This document shows positions 34,567 to 43,781 of a stretch of 64,000 bases of DNA, piece by piece (within the stretch, counting starts at the first letter, position 1; every line of letters starts with the position of its first letter). Source of the stretch: Clostridium aminobutyricum (GTDB lineage: Bacteria > Bacillota > Clostridia > Peptostreptococcales > Anaerovoracaceae); assembly GCF_017255415.1 (NCBI RefSeq), contig NZ_JAFJZZ010000006.1, forward strand, positions 103,785 to 167,784. The letters are read 5' to 3'. A program made the translations under genes and the position numbers. The notes below the pieces were generated by a model. The model did not search any database. It saw only the letters and a program-made list of their open reading frames with translations, and was not told the DNA's origin.

Positions 34567-35403
34567 CTATTTTCTTTTCTTTGACTTACTCTTCGGATGA
34601 GTAGTTCCGGCTGCGGCTCTTTTTTTCGCCTCTTCTTCTGCCTTCGCTTTTCTTCCCGTAAGATAAGTGCTTCCGCCCTCAGAGATTCTTTTAGGCGCTT
34701 TTACCCGCTTATTATTGTTATCGGTGCTTGCTTGATCTTCCTGCTTATCCACCTGCTGTACTATCATTTTCTCACGCTTTTTCTTGTGTTTTTCTTTTGC
34801 CTTTTGATCCTTTGCCACGATTTCTTCGATTGATTTACCGGTTTCTTTTGCTACCTTATAAGGATTTACGACTTCTTCCTTACCCTCTGCAATCAATTCT
34901 TTCTTTACGTGGCTCTTCGCAGACCTGCTGGTAAACCATACCATACCCACCATCATGACGGCCATCATTCCCATATTCACTTTTGTATCTACGCTGGTAT
35001 CTCTCGTCGTAAAGCTGATCGTTTCTTCTTCTCCCAACGTATCTCCGGATTTTGACATAAGATCTTTGGAAATCGTTAATTTATAGGTGGTTTCCTGCTC
35101 CAATGATTTATTAATAATAACCAAGACCTGCTTTGGATCTTTATCACTGTAAACAACCCTTATAGGCTGTACATTTCCATCTTCGTCTGTAAATTTAAAA
35201 CAATCTTGATCTGCCTGAATGGCTTTTGAACTTTTCATTGGTTGATTAAAATACAGTTTCACTCCGGTATTTACCAGCTGCATTCCTTTGCCGCCGTCTC
35301 TCGGATACGAGTCGGTTACTTCCAGGCTCGCCGCAAAGCTGAATGATGTTGTCATTAATACAATAAGTAATGAAAGGCAAAGTATTGCGCCTATTCTCTT
35401 CAT
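34567..35403 (-). CDS. Exported or membrane Ig-like (Big_5-type) protein
   Basis: Protein of 278 residues. A signal sequence (about 1-24, ending near FSFAAS) precedes an SbsA-type Ig-like domain (about 30-130; DGGKGMQLVNTGVKLYFNQPM is typical). A membrane segment lies near 143-160 (MGMMAVMMVGMVWF), and a strongly basic Lys/Glu-rich C-terminal tail of about 110 residues ends in KSKKRK. The domain is outside and the charged tail would be cytoplasmic. No enzyme motif is seen. It is encoded between tadA and ispE. The function is unknown. Confidence 0.75.
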   Translation of the reverse strand: MKRIGAILCLSLLIVLMTTSFSFAASLEVTDSYPRDGGKGMQLVNTGVKLYFNQPMKSSKAIQADQDCFKFTDEDGNVQPIRVVYSDKDPKQVLVIINKSLEQETTYKLTISKDLMSKSGDTLGEEETISFTTRDTSVDTKVNMGMMAVMMVGMVWFTSRSAKSHVKKELIAEGKEEVVNPYKVAKETGKSIEEIVAKDQKAKEKHKKKREKMIVQQVDKQEDQASTDNNNKRVKAPKRISEGGSTYLTGRKAKAEEEAKKRAAAGTTHPKSKSKKRK

Positions 35404-35471
35404 AGTTTCGATTCCTCCGATATGTTATTTTCCGATATGCCTCTCTCAAGATAGGTCCGTTTTGGGCTTGT

Positions 35472-35948
35472 TTATACGCCCTTTACGTCATGCCTTTTAG
35501 GCTCTTTTATACGTAATTCTTTGAAAAAAGCTTTCATGATTTCTGAGCATTCTTTTTCCATCATTCCGGTTTCTATTTCAACGAAATGGTTTAGTTTTTG
35601 TTCTTGAACAATGTTAAACACCGATCCGCAGGCTCCCGCCTTCGGATCCATCGTCCCGATATAGAGTTTGCTGATTCTCGACCAAACAATGGCACCTGCA
35701 CACATCGCACAAGGTTCACAGGTCACGTATAAATTACAATTCAGCAGCCTCCAACCTCCTAAGGTTTCAGCAGCCTGCCGGATTGCGATCATTTCTGCAT
35801 GTGCCGTGGGATCTTTTAATGTTTCTGTTAAATTGTACCCCTTGCCTATAATAACGCCATCCTTTTCGACAACCGCTCCGATAGGCACTTCTCCGTTTGC
35901 ATACGCCTTCTCTGCTTCCGCTAAGGCTTCCATCATATAATTTCTCAT
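35472..35948 (-). CDS. tadA: tRNA-specific adenosine deaminase
   Basis: TadA deaminates A34 of tRNA-Arg(ACG) to inosine. The zinc and proton-shuttle motif is HAEMIAIR, with the remaining ligands in CEPCAMCAGAI. I prefer the ATG at 35948, which gives a 158-residue protein of normal length; a TTG at 35987 adds 13 residues. It is an essential, widely conserved gene. Confidence 0.93.
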   Translation of the reverse strand: MRNYMMEALAEAEKAYANGEVPIGAVVEKDGVIIGKGYNLTETLKDPTAHAEMIAIRQAAETLGGWRLLNCNLYVTCEPCAMCAGAIVWSRISKLYIGTMDPKAGACGSVFNIVQEQKLNHFVEIETGMMEKECSEIMKAFFKELRIKEPKRHDVKGV

Positions 35949-36103
35949 ATACCTTACAATGTTATCATAAAGCTGATTATTATTCAATAGTCAAATGTAC
36001 AAGCAGACAAGCAAAAAGAAAAGACAGCCTCAACGTCCGGAGAGTTGCGGGAACTCCTTCTGTTAAAGCTGTCCTTCTGAGGTGTATCCGATGGCTAAGA
36101 GCT

Positions 36104-38665
36104 TTATATGAATAAGTTTACATTGGATTGTTCTGCATCGCCCAAATAAGCGGCCACTCCTGCATATTCGATGCCGTCAATCAATTCTTCTTTTGTTAAT
36201 CCCATGACATCCATAGACATCGTGCATGCCACGATTTTTACGCCATTTGTCATAGCGGCTTTCATTAAGTCTTCTAACGAATTGACATTTTTATCTTTCA
36301 TTACTTTTTTCATCATCGCCGTACCCATGCCGCCCATATTCATATTGGATAACGTTAATTTTGAACTTCCTCTGGGCATCATAACCCCAAACATGGAATC
36401 CATAAACGGCTTCTTCACTTTTTGCTTTTCCGGTCTTCTTAAGACGTTTAATCCCCAAAACGTAAAGAACATGGTAACCGGTCTCCCCATAGACGCCGCT
36501 CCGTTTGCGATAATAAAAGAAGCCAATACCTTATCTAAATCGCCGCTGAATACGATCATCGTTTTCCCTTGGGGAAGTTCTGAAGGGGCTGTATTGACAG
36601 GTATATCGGGGGTGCCGCAAATCACATTGCAACAGCCCTTTCTTATAAATACAACGGTTTGTTTATTTCTCTGTTCTGTTTTTACGAGGGTATTTCCTGT
36701 TCGTTTGCACCATGCATCGATATCTCTGGCAAAGCCCATGTCCGTCGCCGCCACTTCGATGAGTTGACCTTCTTCGATTTCATTGATCGCTTGAAACACT
36801 TTCATAATCGGTCCGGGACATTGAAGACCGCTGCAATCCAGCGCTTTTCTTATCGCTACATTTTCCACCGCTGTACCTCTTTCTTCCTGGGTAGGGATTT
36901 CTTTTATTTCACCGGATTCCGCCTCGGTATGTTGTGAACCATCCGTTGCTTCTCCGTACAGTTTTTCATGAAATACAGATTTGTAGAAACTGGTTCCGCC
37001 CGGATAGACGGCAACCTTTTCAAAGCCTTCCATCATCAGTATTCTTGCCGCATTGTAGGAGCGGACTCCGATTGCACAATAGGTTATAATCTTTTTATTT
37101 TTATCTAATTCGTTCAAACGGTCTCTGAGCTCTCCAAGGGGAATATGATAAGAACCGGGAAGGATGAACGCCATTCTCTCAAAAACTTCCGTTACATCAA
37201 GTACGGTCGTCTCTTTTTCGTCGACTGCTTCGAGTCCGTCCCAAGGGACAAATTTCACCATCCCTTTTAGGATATTATCTGCGACAAATCCGAGCATATT
37301 GACAGGATCCTTTGCAGAAGAATAAGGAGGGGCATAAGCCAATTCAAGCTGTTTTAGATCCTGTACCGTTGCGCCAAGTCTTAGCACTGTAGCAATCACA
37401 TCAATCCTTTTGTCTACCCCATCCTGCCCGACGATCTGAGCTCCTAGAATTTTGCCGGAAGGCGTAAAAAGCATTTTGAGTGTGATCGGAGCAGCCCCGG
37501 GATAATAACCCGCATGCGATTTTTGATTAATAAGTGCAACATGATAGTCCTTATCCGGTTCTTTTCCCATTCGTTTCATGGCTTTTTCGTTGAGACCTGT
37601 AGCTGCAACAGTTACGTCAAACACTTTCGCAACCGAAGTTCCTTGTGTTCCTTCGTATTTTTCCTTATCATATGTAGCACTGCCCAACTCAACTGCGATA
37701 TTTCCGGCACAAATACGTGCCTGTTTATTGGCAGGTCCTGCAAGGGGAATCATTGTTTTATCCTTTTCAACGAACGCCGTTACTTCAATAACGTCTCCAA
37801 CTGCATAAATACTGGAATCCGACGTCTTTAAATAGTCGTCCACTACGATGCCTCCACGGGCATTCAATTTCAATCCTGCTTCTTTGGCTAAGACACTGTT
37901 TGGCTTAATACCGATTGATAAGATTACAAGCTCTGCTTCAAGAATTCTTCCGCTTTGTAAGCTGATTTTTGTTTTCGAATTTCCGTCTGCGTTTTCAATG
38001 CGCTCAAAGGACTTGACGCCATCCGATAAGATCAGTTCAACGCCATTCATTTTAATATTTTCATGAACCAGCTGTGCCATTTCAAAATCCACCGGTGCCA
38101 TTACCTGATCCTGCATCTCAACGATCGATACATGACACCCGGCTTCTTTTAAGTTCTCAGCCATTTCTAAACCGATAAACCCTCCGCCGATTACCGCCGC
38201 GCTCTTGGGTTTTCTTTCTGCAATAAATGCCTTGATTTGATCCGTATCCGGAATATTCCAGAGGGTAAATATCCCGGCACCGTCGATTCCTGAAATAGGC
38301 GGAACTAAAGGGGCTGATCCCGTAGAAATAACTAATCGGTCATAACTTTCTTTATATTCTTCACCGGTACTGTTTCGTCGAACCGTCACACTCTTTTCTT
38401 CTTTATTGATTGAAGTAACTTCGTTTCCAATGCGTACATCAATATGAAAACGCTTTTTCATGACTTGCGGAGTTTGCAGCAAAAGGGCTTCTCGTTCTTT
38501 TATGACATCTCCAATATAGTAAGGCAGACCACAGTTCGCATAGGAAATGTAATCGCCTTTTTCCATAATAATAATCTCTATGTTTTCGTCAATTCTTCTA
38601 AGTCTGGCAGCCGTAGTCGCCCCACCTGCCACTCCGCCGATAATCACCACTTTTTTCTGTTCCAT
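36104..38665 (-). CDS. CoA-disulfide reductase fused to rhodanese, TusA and DsrE domains
   Basis: Protein of 853 residues from the ATG at 38665 (GAGG upstream); a 70-residue upstream extension runs into the divergent promoter and is rejected. Order: a flavin disulfide reductase of the CoADR/Npsr type (1-450, FAD motif GGVAGGATTAARL, active Cys in SYANCGLPYY), a rhodanese domain (about 465-550, Cys in ITYCAIGVRS), a TusA-like domain (about 610-680, CPGP) and a DsrE-like domain (about 700-853). It likely reduces CoA or sulfane-sulfur persulfides with NAD(P)H and relays sulfur between domains. A Crp/Fnr regulator is divergent from it. Confidence 0.9.
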   Translation of the reverse strand: MEQKKVVIIGGVAGGATTAARLRRIDENIEIIIMEKGDYISYANCGLPYYIGDVIKEREALLLQTPQVMKKRFHIDVRIGNEVTSINKEEKSVTVRRNSTGEEYKESYDRLVISTGSAPLVPPISGIDGAGIFTLWNIPDTDQIKAFIAERKPKSAAVIGGGFIGLEMAENLKEAGCHVSIVEMQDQVMAPVDFEMAQLVHENIKMNGVELILSDGVKSFERIENADGNSKTKISLQSGRILEAELVILSIGIKPNSVLAKEAGLKLNARGGIVVDDYLKTSDSSIYAVGDVIEVTAFVEKDKTMIPLAGPANKQARICAGNIAVELGSATYDKEKYEGTQGTSVAKVFDVTVAATGLNEKAMKRMGKEPDKDYHVALINQKSHAGYYPGAAPITLKMLFTPSGKILGAQIVGQDGVDKRIDVIATVLRLGATVQDLKQLELAYAPPYSSAKDPVNMLGFVADNILKGMVKFVPWDGLEAVDEKETTVLDVTEVFERMAFILPGSYHIPLGELRDRLNELDKNKKIITYCAIGVRSYNAARILMMEGFEKVAVYPGGTSFYKSVFHEKLYGEATDGSQHTEAESGEIKEIPTQEERGTAVENVAIRKALDCSGLQCPGPIMKVFQAINEIEEGQLIEVAATDMGFARDIDAWCKRTGNTLVKTEQRNKQTVVFIRKGCCNVICGTPDIPVNTAPSELPQGKTMIVFSGDLDKVLASFIIANGAASMGRPVTMFFTFWGLNVLRRPEKQKVKKPFMDSMFGVMMPRGSSKLTLSNMNMGGMGTAMMKKVMKDKNVNSLEDLMKAAMTNGVKIVACTMSMDVMGLTKEELIDGIEYAGVAAYLGDAEQSNVNLFI

Positions 38666-38706
38666 ATTTCCCTCCAAATTGCACGAATATTTTACAAGAG
38701 CCCTTA

Positions 38707-38727
38707 TTGTTTTATATATCATAACAA
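38707..38727. promoter_or_regulatory. Crp/Fnr-type operator in divergent promoter
   Basis: TTGTT, 11 bases, AACAA forms a 21-base near-palindrome between the reductase fusion and the Crp/Fnr gene. It overlaps a plausible plus-strand -35, with TAGAAT about 18 bases downstream. It is likely the binding site of the adjacent regulator. Confidence 0.5.
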
Positions 38728-38778
38728 TGTTAGAATAAGATATCAGTAACAAAGTCACAGAAACAAAGGGAGGTTTAT

Positions 38779-39450
38779 ATGTCTGTAAAAAATGAAGCGG
38801 TTTTCGCCGAATTATATCCCTTTTGGAATGCACTGACTCCCTCTCAACAGCTAGAAATGATGGAGGGCACCACACTCCGCTCCTTTGAGCCGGGTGATCA
38901 TGTTCATAATGCAGGTCAATGCACCGGAGTCCTTGGGATTCTCTTCGGCCGTTTAAGAGTCTACCTTCTTTCAGATACCGGCAAGGAGGTTACACTGTTT
39001 CGATTAATGGACGGGGATACCTGTATGCTGTCTGCCTCCTGCATTATTAAAAATATTTCTTTTGATATTTATGTTTCGGCGGAAACAAAAACCGAGCTGT
39101 TATTAATCAGCTCGGCTGTTTACGATAAAATTGCCAACGAAAATCCGAAAGCGGAAAGCTTTATGAAGGATATCATCTCTATGCGCTTTTCGGAGGCGAT
39201 GTGGATTGTAGAACAATTATTGTTTATGAAACTCGACCGCCGTGTCTCCATCTTCCTCTTGGAGCAATCAGCGCTGGATGAAAGCGACATTATCACGCTC
39301 ACTCACGAACAAATTGCCAACCATCTGGGAACTGCCCGTGAAGTCATATCGAGAATGTTAAAATACATGTCAAAGGAAGGTCTTCTCTCGGTATCCAGAA
39401 AAGGGATCACCATTTTAGACCGAAAAGCCTTAATGGCACTTGCCAATTAA
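38779..39450 (+). CDS. Crp/Fnr-family regulator
   Basis: Regulator of 223 residues with an N-terminal cyclic-nucleotide-binding fold (about 30-120) and a C-terminal winged helix (about 155-215; THEQIANHLGTAREVISRMLKYM). No four-cysteine Fnr cluster motif is present, although Cys47, Cys83 and Cys88 might sense redox or sulfur species. It is divergent from the sulfur-handling reductase fusion and probably controls it. AGGGAGG supports the start. The inducer is inferred. Confidence 0.88.
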   Translation: MSVKNEAVFAELYPFWNALTPSQQLEMMEGTTLRSFEPGDHVHNAGQCTGVLGILFGRLRVYLLSDTGKEVTLFRLMDGDTCMLSASCIIKNISFDIYVSAETKTELLLISSAVYDKIANENPKAESFMKDIISMRFSEAMWIVEQLLFMKLDRRVSIFLLEQSALDESDIITLTHEQIANHLGTAREVISRMLKYMSKEGLLSVSRKGITILDRKALMALAN

Positions 39451-40454
39451 ATATCCAGAATATCTCCGGTATTCTTATCAATGGCTGCTATCCAATATCC
39501 GTAAGCAGTCATTCTATTTTCAAGGGAGCAATCCTCTTTTGTGGCCTCTAGACTTTCTGCGCCCATAATGGGCTGCCAAAGTACAAAACCAGAGCGTCCT
39601 CCTTCCGGCTGCTCTTCGTTTAAAAATCGGCCGGGTATCCCGAAGTAATACTTATCGGGGCCTTCCCCAAATATGTAATGCCGATACTTAGATGCTCCCC
39701 AAAGAGCACCGGGCGATACAATCGGCAAATTTTGAACATTGGCTACACGCCTCCATCTTGCTCTTGTTCGATCTTCACTGAAAGGCGTAATGATTTCATA
39801 AAATTCCGATGCTTTTGCAGTCCTCTGGCATATTTCCATTAAATACTCATTATAGTAGTGGTTATACTTCTTGACCGGCTTTTTTTCATGAATCGGTGCT
39901 CTCTTTTCTACCTCATATGGAGTTTTTCGAGAGTCTTCAGAGCCTTCTGCCCCTTCTGCCTCTGGTTCTTCTTCCTCCGGTTCGGTCTCTGATTTCGTAA
40001 GTCCCGCAGCGCTTATTACCTGCTTCTTGCTAGGCTCATCTCGTGCCAATTCAAGTTTGCCTTTCAATACCGGATGTAAAGGCTCTTTCTCATTTTTCAT
40101 CGATACGGCCGCTACAATGGCGACGGAATAATCGTCAATACTTGCTCCCTTGCCCTCCACATTATTGGGGTCAAATCGGAAATAGTTCTCACCAATACCA
40201 AATTTATTTAGGATTAGTGTTCCTATTACCACATGGATTGTACGCTCTTTTTTCTCGCCAAATAAAATAAGCTTATACACGTATCTGCCTCGATCAAAAA
40301 ACCGAAGGTTTTGTACACTGATGCGAATTGCTCCTTTATTATTGCCTGTTTCAATACGCATATTTCCATAAATGGATTGCTCTAATCTTGCAGCAAAATC
40401 GCGGTTTTCTTCCTGCAGTAGTACTAATTCCTTATTATACTTTATATATTCCAT
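39447..40454 (-). CDS. Conserved hypothetical protein
   Basis: Protein of 335 residues, not assigned to a named function. The first 145 residues look like a beta-rich domain (GAIRISVQNLRFFDRGRYVYKLILFG). An acidic low-complexity linker with many Glu follows (about 165-185). A C-terminal domain of about 130 residues then contains conserved-looking aromatic motifs (HYIFGEGPDKYYFGIPGRF; GYWIAAIDKNTGDI). No signal or membrane segment is seen. It is convergent with the Crp/Fnr gene and overlaps it by 4 bases. It resembles multi-domain hypothetical proteins seen in Clostridia; function unknown. Confidence 0.7.
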   Translation of the reverse strand: MEYIKYNKELVLLQEENRDFAARLEQSIYGNMRIETGNNKGAIRISVQNLRFFDRGRYVYKLILFGEKKERTIHVVIGTLILNKFGIGENYFRFDPNNVEGKGASIDDYSVAIVAAVSMKNEKEPLHPVLKGKLELARDEPSKKQVISAAGLTKSETEPEEEEPEAEGAEGSEDSRKTPYEVEKRAPIHEKKPVKKYNHYYNEYLMEICQRTAKASEFYEIITPFSEDRTRARWRRVANVQNLPIVSPGALWGASKYRHYIFGEGPDKYYFGIPGRFLNEEQPEGGRSGFVLWQPIMGAESLEATKEDCSLENRMTAYGYWIAAIDKNTGDILDI

Positions 40455-40537
40455 GTTGTCCTCCCATGTTATTTTTAGTATTATATAGATATGTATATGT
40501 TGGATGAGTCATCTATATTCTAAGGGGGATAGATGTT

Positions 40538-41179
40538 ATGGTATTAGATATTATTGTTGCAGTAATTATGCTCACTACTATGGTTCAGGGATATCGGCGG
40601 GGTTTCTTACAAACTTTTCTTCCTACGGTCGGTTGGTTTGTCGGATTGGCGGCGGCTTTTTTCTGCGCTCCAAAACTTAAAAGTCTTATGGTGGAGAATA
40701 CCACCCTATACCAATCGGTACATAATGCTGTTTTGGAGAAAGTAAGCAGCACCCTCTCTCCGCAGGAAATGCAGGGCACATTGCCGACAATCATTCAAGA
40801 TTTCGTCAGCAAATTGACGGAGACCTTATCCGGATCTATTGCCGCAGGCGTATCCGATTTTTTATTTACGATACTTTCCTTTTTACTCTTAGCGATTGGC
40901 ATCAAGTGGATCATTTTTATTATCTTCTCACTGCCTTCCAAAAGAAAAGGCGGAAAGGGACTACCGGGACTTTTCAATGGTCTGATGGGTTTATTGTTTG
41001 GCCTTGTTAAGGGACTTTTGATTGTTTTTATTTTCCTAGCTTTGGTTTTGCCTGTTGCCTCTTTAGCTGAACCAAAATATATGTCATTTTTGCTTAATAA
41101 TCTCGACCAATCGAAAGTCGCCATCGAACTATATAATAACAATTTGATCTTATTGATTATTCGAGATTTTATGTATTAG
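40538..41179 (+). CDS. CvpA-family membrane protein
   Basis: Integral membrane protein of 213 residues with about four hydrophobic segments. The N-terminus (VLDIIVAVIMLTTMVQGYRRGF) and the helix around 150-175 (GLFGLVKGLLIV) are typical of CvpA/colicin-V-production family proteins. The molecular role is poorly defined; in Gram-positives it has been linked to envelope maintenance. AAGGGGG precedes the start. Confidence 0.85.
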   Translation: MVLDIIVAVIMLTTMVQGYRRGFLQTFLPTVGWFVGLAAAFFCAPKLKSLMVENTTLYQSVHNAVLEKVSSTLSPQEMQGTLPTIIQDFVSKLTETLSGSIAAGVSDFLFTILSFLLLAIGIKWIIFIIFSLPSKRKGGKGLPGLFNGLMGLLFGLVKGLLIVFIFLALVLPVASLAEPKYMSFLLNNLDQSKVAIELYNNNLILLIIRDFMY

Positions 41180-41292
41180 CATCGCAAACTTCACACAGTC
41201 TTCACTAAATCAACACGGTCGAAGCGTAAGATAAAATTGTAAATTGTAAATTTTTTCTAAGTGTTGTTTTTTCATAAAAAGGAGATGAAGGT

Positions 41293-41724
41293 ATGATTTC
41301 GGCAGTTAATACAAATTTAAATCAACTCACCAGTGAGTTGGCAGCTGCAAAACAAAGCACAAAAGTCACTATCAGCACAGAGGGTAAAGAGGAAATAGAT
41401 AATACCTTATTGGATTCTGCGCCTGCACCTGAAACAGATACGTTAGAAATCAGCCCCGAAGGGTATGCTGCATTAGCTGCGGAAACGTCTTCTGATGCAA
41501 GTATTTCGGATTCATCCACCTCCAGCGATGCGGCTGCGATTGCTGCTCTGGCTCCAGAGGATTCAACCGACTCTTCTACCTCAAAAAATCTGTCTTCTTA
41601 CAGTGAAGAAGAATTGGATCAACTCGCAGAAGAAGGTTCTATTACAGAAATAGAAAAGAATACCGAACTGGCTAGACGTGCAATAGAAGAGCAAATGAAA
41701 AATCAACATGATGAAGACGAATAG
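41293..41724 (+). CDS. Small acidic Ser/Glu-rich hypothetical protein
   Basis: Protein of 143 residues, preceded by AAAGGAGATGAAG and followed by a terminator, so probably expressed. It is dominated by Ser, Ala, Asp, Glu and Thr, likely disordered in the middle (DASISDSSTSSDAAAI), with a more ordered helical end (EEELDQLAEEGSITEIEKNT). No signal peptide is seen. The N-terminal ISAVNTNLNQLTSEL and the segment DTLEISPEGYAALA are reminiscent of small motility-associated or secreted regulatory proteins, but no assignment is made. Confidence 0.65.
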   Translation: MISAVNTNLNQLTSELAAAKQSTKVTISTEGKEEIDNTLLDSAPAPETDTLEISPEGYAALAAETSSDASISDSSTSSDAAAIAALAPEDSTDSSTSKNLSSYSEEELDQLAEEGSITEIEKNTELARRAIEEQMKNQHDEDE

Positions 41725-41767
41725 ATAGTAGGAGAATTTTTATGTAAATATTGATTCCATTTCATTA

Positions 41768-41802
41768 AAAACCTGCCGGTCATTAAAAGATCGGCAGGTT
41801 TT
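41768..41802. terminator. Bidirectional terminator
   Basis: AAAACCTGCCG and CGGCAGGTTTT form a perfect 11-bp stem with a 13-base loop between the acidic-protein gene and the convergent Ntn hydrolase gene. Confidence 0.85.
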
Positions 41803-41809
41803 AGCATGT

Positions 41810-42802
41810 TTAGATTTTTTCGAAAGATATCGGTCGGTTTAGTTTGCCCAGATTCGTCACTTGGGTAAACCGTGCACACTCTTTCAAAAGTCTTGCTGTT
41901 CCTATTTGAACATTGTCATAAGTTTTAAAGAAATATTCACAGGTATTTGTATTCATAAAGGCTGTGTATTTTGTATAATCGTATGTATTACGATCCGTGA
42001 TGACGGCTCCTTCCGGAATAGACACACTATCCATGATATGAAAACAGGAGACAACGGCATCGGTACCATCATAAGGAACAGGAACATGGGTTTTCAGATA
42101 GGCTGTGCGAACAAAACGTTCCGGTGCGGTATAGCCTCCCGGTAAGGGTACGGTTCCTCCCCCTTGACCAAATGGTTTTAATGGGACACTTCCCCAAGCG
42201 GTTTCACTCACTTGTTTCGGTGATACCTCCACGTAATTCCTCAGATTTGTCATATGCCATTGGAAATCCGGACTGTTCGCCATAACGCCGATCGGATTAT
42301 CCAGTATTTCCAAACCCCGTTCCGTTTGCTCAATAACAACGCATTTTGACTCACGATCTACGGCTATCCAGTGTAACGGCGCCACTGTTTGGGTTACCGG
42401 ATCCGGTAGTCCGGTGATGGAAAGATTCTTAACTACTCTATTCAGGTCTTTGGTTGATGCACATTTTCCTAAAATATAATGGAGAAAATCAAAGGAAGCA
42501 ATCTGCTCTATAGTAGGATCAGCGTGAAGCGCATCGTATTTAGCATACCCGGCAAAATATAAGGCTGCCGCCGCAAATCCCTTTTCGTTTACCCCATCGA
42601 AAAAGCTAAGAAGTCCATCAAGCTGCTGTCCAATACCTATAAAACTATAATTATTACGAATTTGTTTCATATTTAAAATATTGTCCCAGACATAATCCTT
42701 CGGCACTATATAGAGATGTGGATCAATATCATAAGAAAAATCCATCGTTCTACCAAAAAAAGTTTCTTGCTGTTGAGATTGTAAAGTTATTGCTGTACAC
42801 AT
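41810..42802 (-). CDS. Choloylglycine hydrolase/penicillin V acylase family protein
   Basis: Ntn hydrolase of 330 residues. The nucleophile Cys2 is exposed once the initiator Met is removed (MCTAITL). FGRTMDFSYD carries the conserved Arg and Asp, and ANSPDFQWHMTNLRNY is the central family signature. The family splits amide bonds, either bile salts conjugated to glycine or taurine, or penicillin V and N-acyl homoserine lactones. No signal peptide is seen, so the enzyme is cytoplasmic. Bile-salt versus acylase preference cannot be decided by eye. Confidence 0.9.
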   Translation of the reverse strand: MCTAITLQSQQQETFFGRTMDFSYDIDPHLYIVPKDYVWDNILNMKQIRNNYSFIGIGQQLDGLLSFFDGVNEKGFAAAALYFAGYAKYDALHADPTIEQIASFDFLHYILGKCASTKDLNRVVKNLSITGLPDPVTQTVAPLHWIAVDRESKCVVIEQTERGLEILDNPIGVMANSPDFQWHMTNLRNYVEVSPKQVSETAWGSVPLKPFGQGGGTVPLPGGYTAPERFVRTAYLKTHVPVPYDGTDAVVSCFHIMDSVSIPEGAVITDRNTYDYTKYTAFMNTNTCEYFFKTYDNVQIGTARLLKECARFTQVTNLGKLNRPISFEKI

Positions 42803-42875
42803 GCTAATATACCTCCTTTGATAATATATGGAAGCCTATTATTCTTTATTCTTTGTGCCGGCATTGAACAATTAA

Positions 42876-42913
42876 AAAAGTTGAGCCTCTCTTTATTGTG
42901 ATGCTCAACTTTT
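42876..42913 (-). terminator. Terminator downstream of motB
   Basis: AAAAGTTGAGC and GCTCAACTTTT pair over 11 bp with a 16-base loop, 62 bases past the motB stop. The A run on the left gives a U run in the leftward transcript. Confidence 0.8.
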
Positions 42914-42974
42914 CATTATACCTATTAAAAACTTCCGTTTCTCTTTACCGTCCGATGAATCAGAAGCTTGTTTT

Positions 42975-43775
42975 TCAGTGTTCGGTACTGCTCTTCGTAT
43001 CGGAACCGGATACCGACACGGATTCCGATTCACTGCTATTGAAGTTGTTACTTAGTATTACAATATCTACTCGGCGATTCTTCGCACGATTTTCTTGTGA
43101 TATATTCGGCAATGTCGGACGATATTCCCCATAACCTATGGCACTGATTTTATCCGGTGAAATCTCGCTTCGATCAATTAATAACTTTACAACCTCTGTC
43201 GCTCGGACTACAGAAAGCTCCCAATTGCTTGGAAATTTAGGACTATTCATCGGAACATCATCCGTATTTCCTTCTACTCGGATATAATGATCTACCGTTT
43301 TGGCAATATTCCCAATCTCAATTAACGTGCTCAGCCCTTCTTGTTTTACGTCGGCACTTCCGGAATCAAATAATACCGTATTTAATAGGCTGATGACGAC
43401 ACCTCTTTCTCGAATCGAAACGCCAACCTGGCCTTCAAGACCTTTTTCTTTCAGCATTTCTTGAATTTGCTTCGCAACTTGCAGCAGTTCCGGATCAACT
43501 ACATCGGAGAGGTCTTTCGCTTGAACATCCAATGCACTGCTGGTAGGCAAAATGCTTCCTCCTGAAGTCGTTTGGACATCCCCGCCGCCCTTCAGACTGC
43601 TTCCGGAATCAAAAGTGGCACTTAATGACTGGGCCAACTGCTCATATTTTTTCTGATCCACAGCACTCATGGCGTACATGACAACGAAAAAAACCATTAA
43701 AAGAGTAATCAAGTCGGAATAAGTTAAAAGCCAACGATCGCTATTATCCTTTTCTATATATTTCTTTCTAGCCAT
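42975..43775 (-). CDS. motB: MotB-like flagellar stator protein (OmpA domain)
   Basis: Protein of 266 residues. One N-terminal membrane helix carries the proton- or sodium-binding Asp (WLLTYSDLITLLMVFFVVMYA). A linker and plug region follow, then an OmpA-like peptidoglycan-binding domain (about 140-255; EGNTDDVPMNSPKFPSNWELSVVRA). It pairs with MotA to make the stator that drives the flagellar motor. It starts 6 bases after motA. A Ser/Asp-rich tail ends the protein. No other flagellar gene is in the window. Confidence 0.92.
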   Translation of the reverse strand: MARKKYIEKDNSDRWLLTYSDLITLLMVFFVVMYAMSAVDQKKYEQLAQSLSATFDSGSSLKGGGDVQTTSGGSILPTSSALDVQAKDLSDVVDPELLQVAKQIQEMLKEKGLEGQVGVSIRERGVVISLLNTVLFDSGSADVKQEGLSTLIEIGNIAKTVDHYIRVEGNTDDVPMNSPKFPSNWELSVVRATEVVKLLIDRSEISPDKISAIGYGEYRPTLPNISQENRAKNRRVDIVILSNNFNSSESESVSVSGSDTKSSTEH

Positions 43776-43781
43776 ATCAGA

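Noticed and set aside
36104..38875. Longer start for the CoA-disulfide reductase fusion (70 extra residues).
   Set aside because: The extension crosses the divergent promoter and overlaps the Crp/Fnr coding region; GAGG and the FAD motif place the start at 38665.
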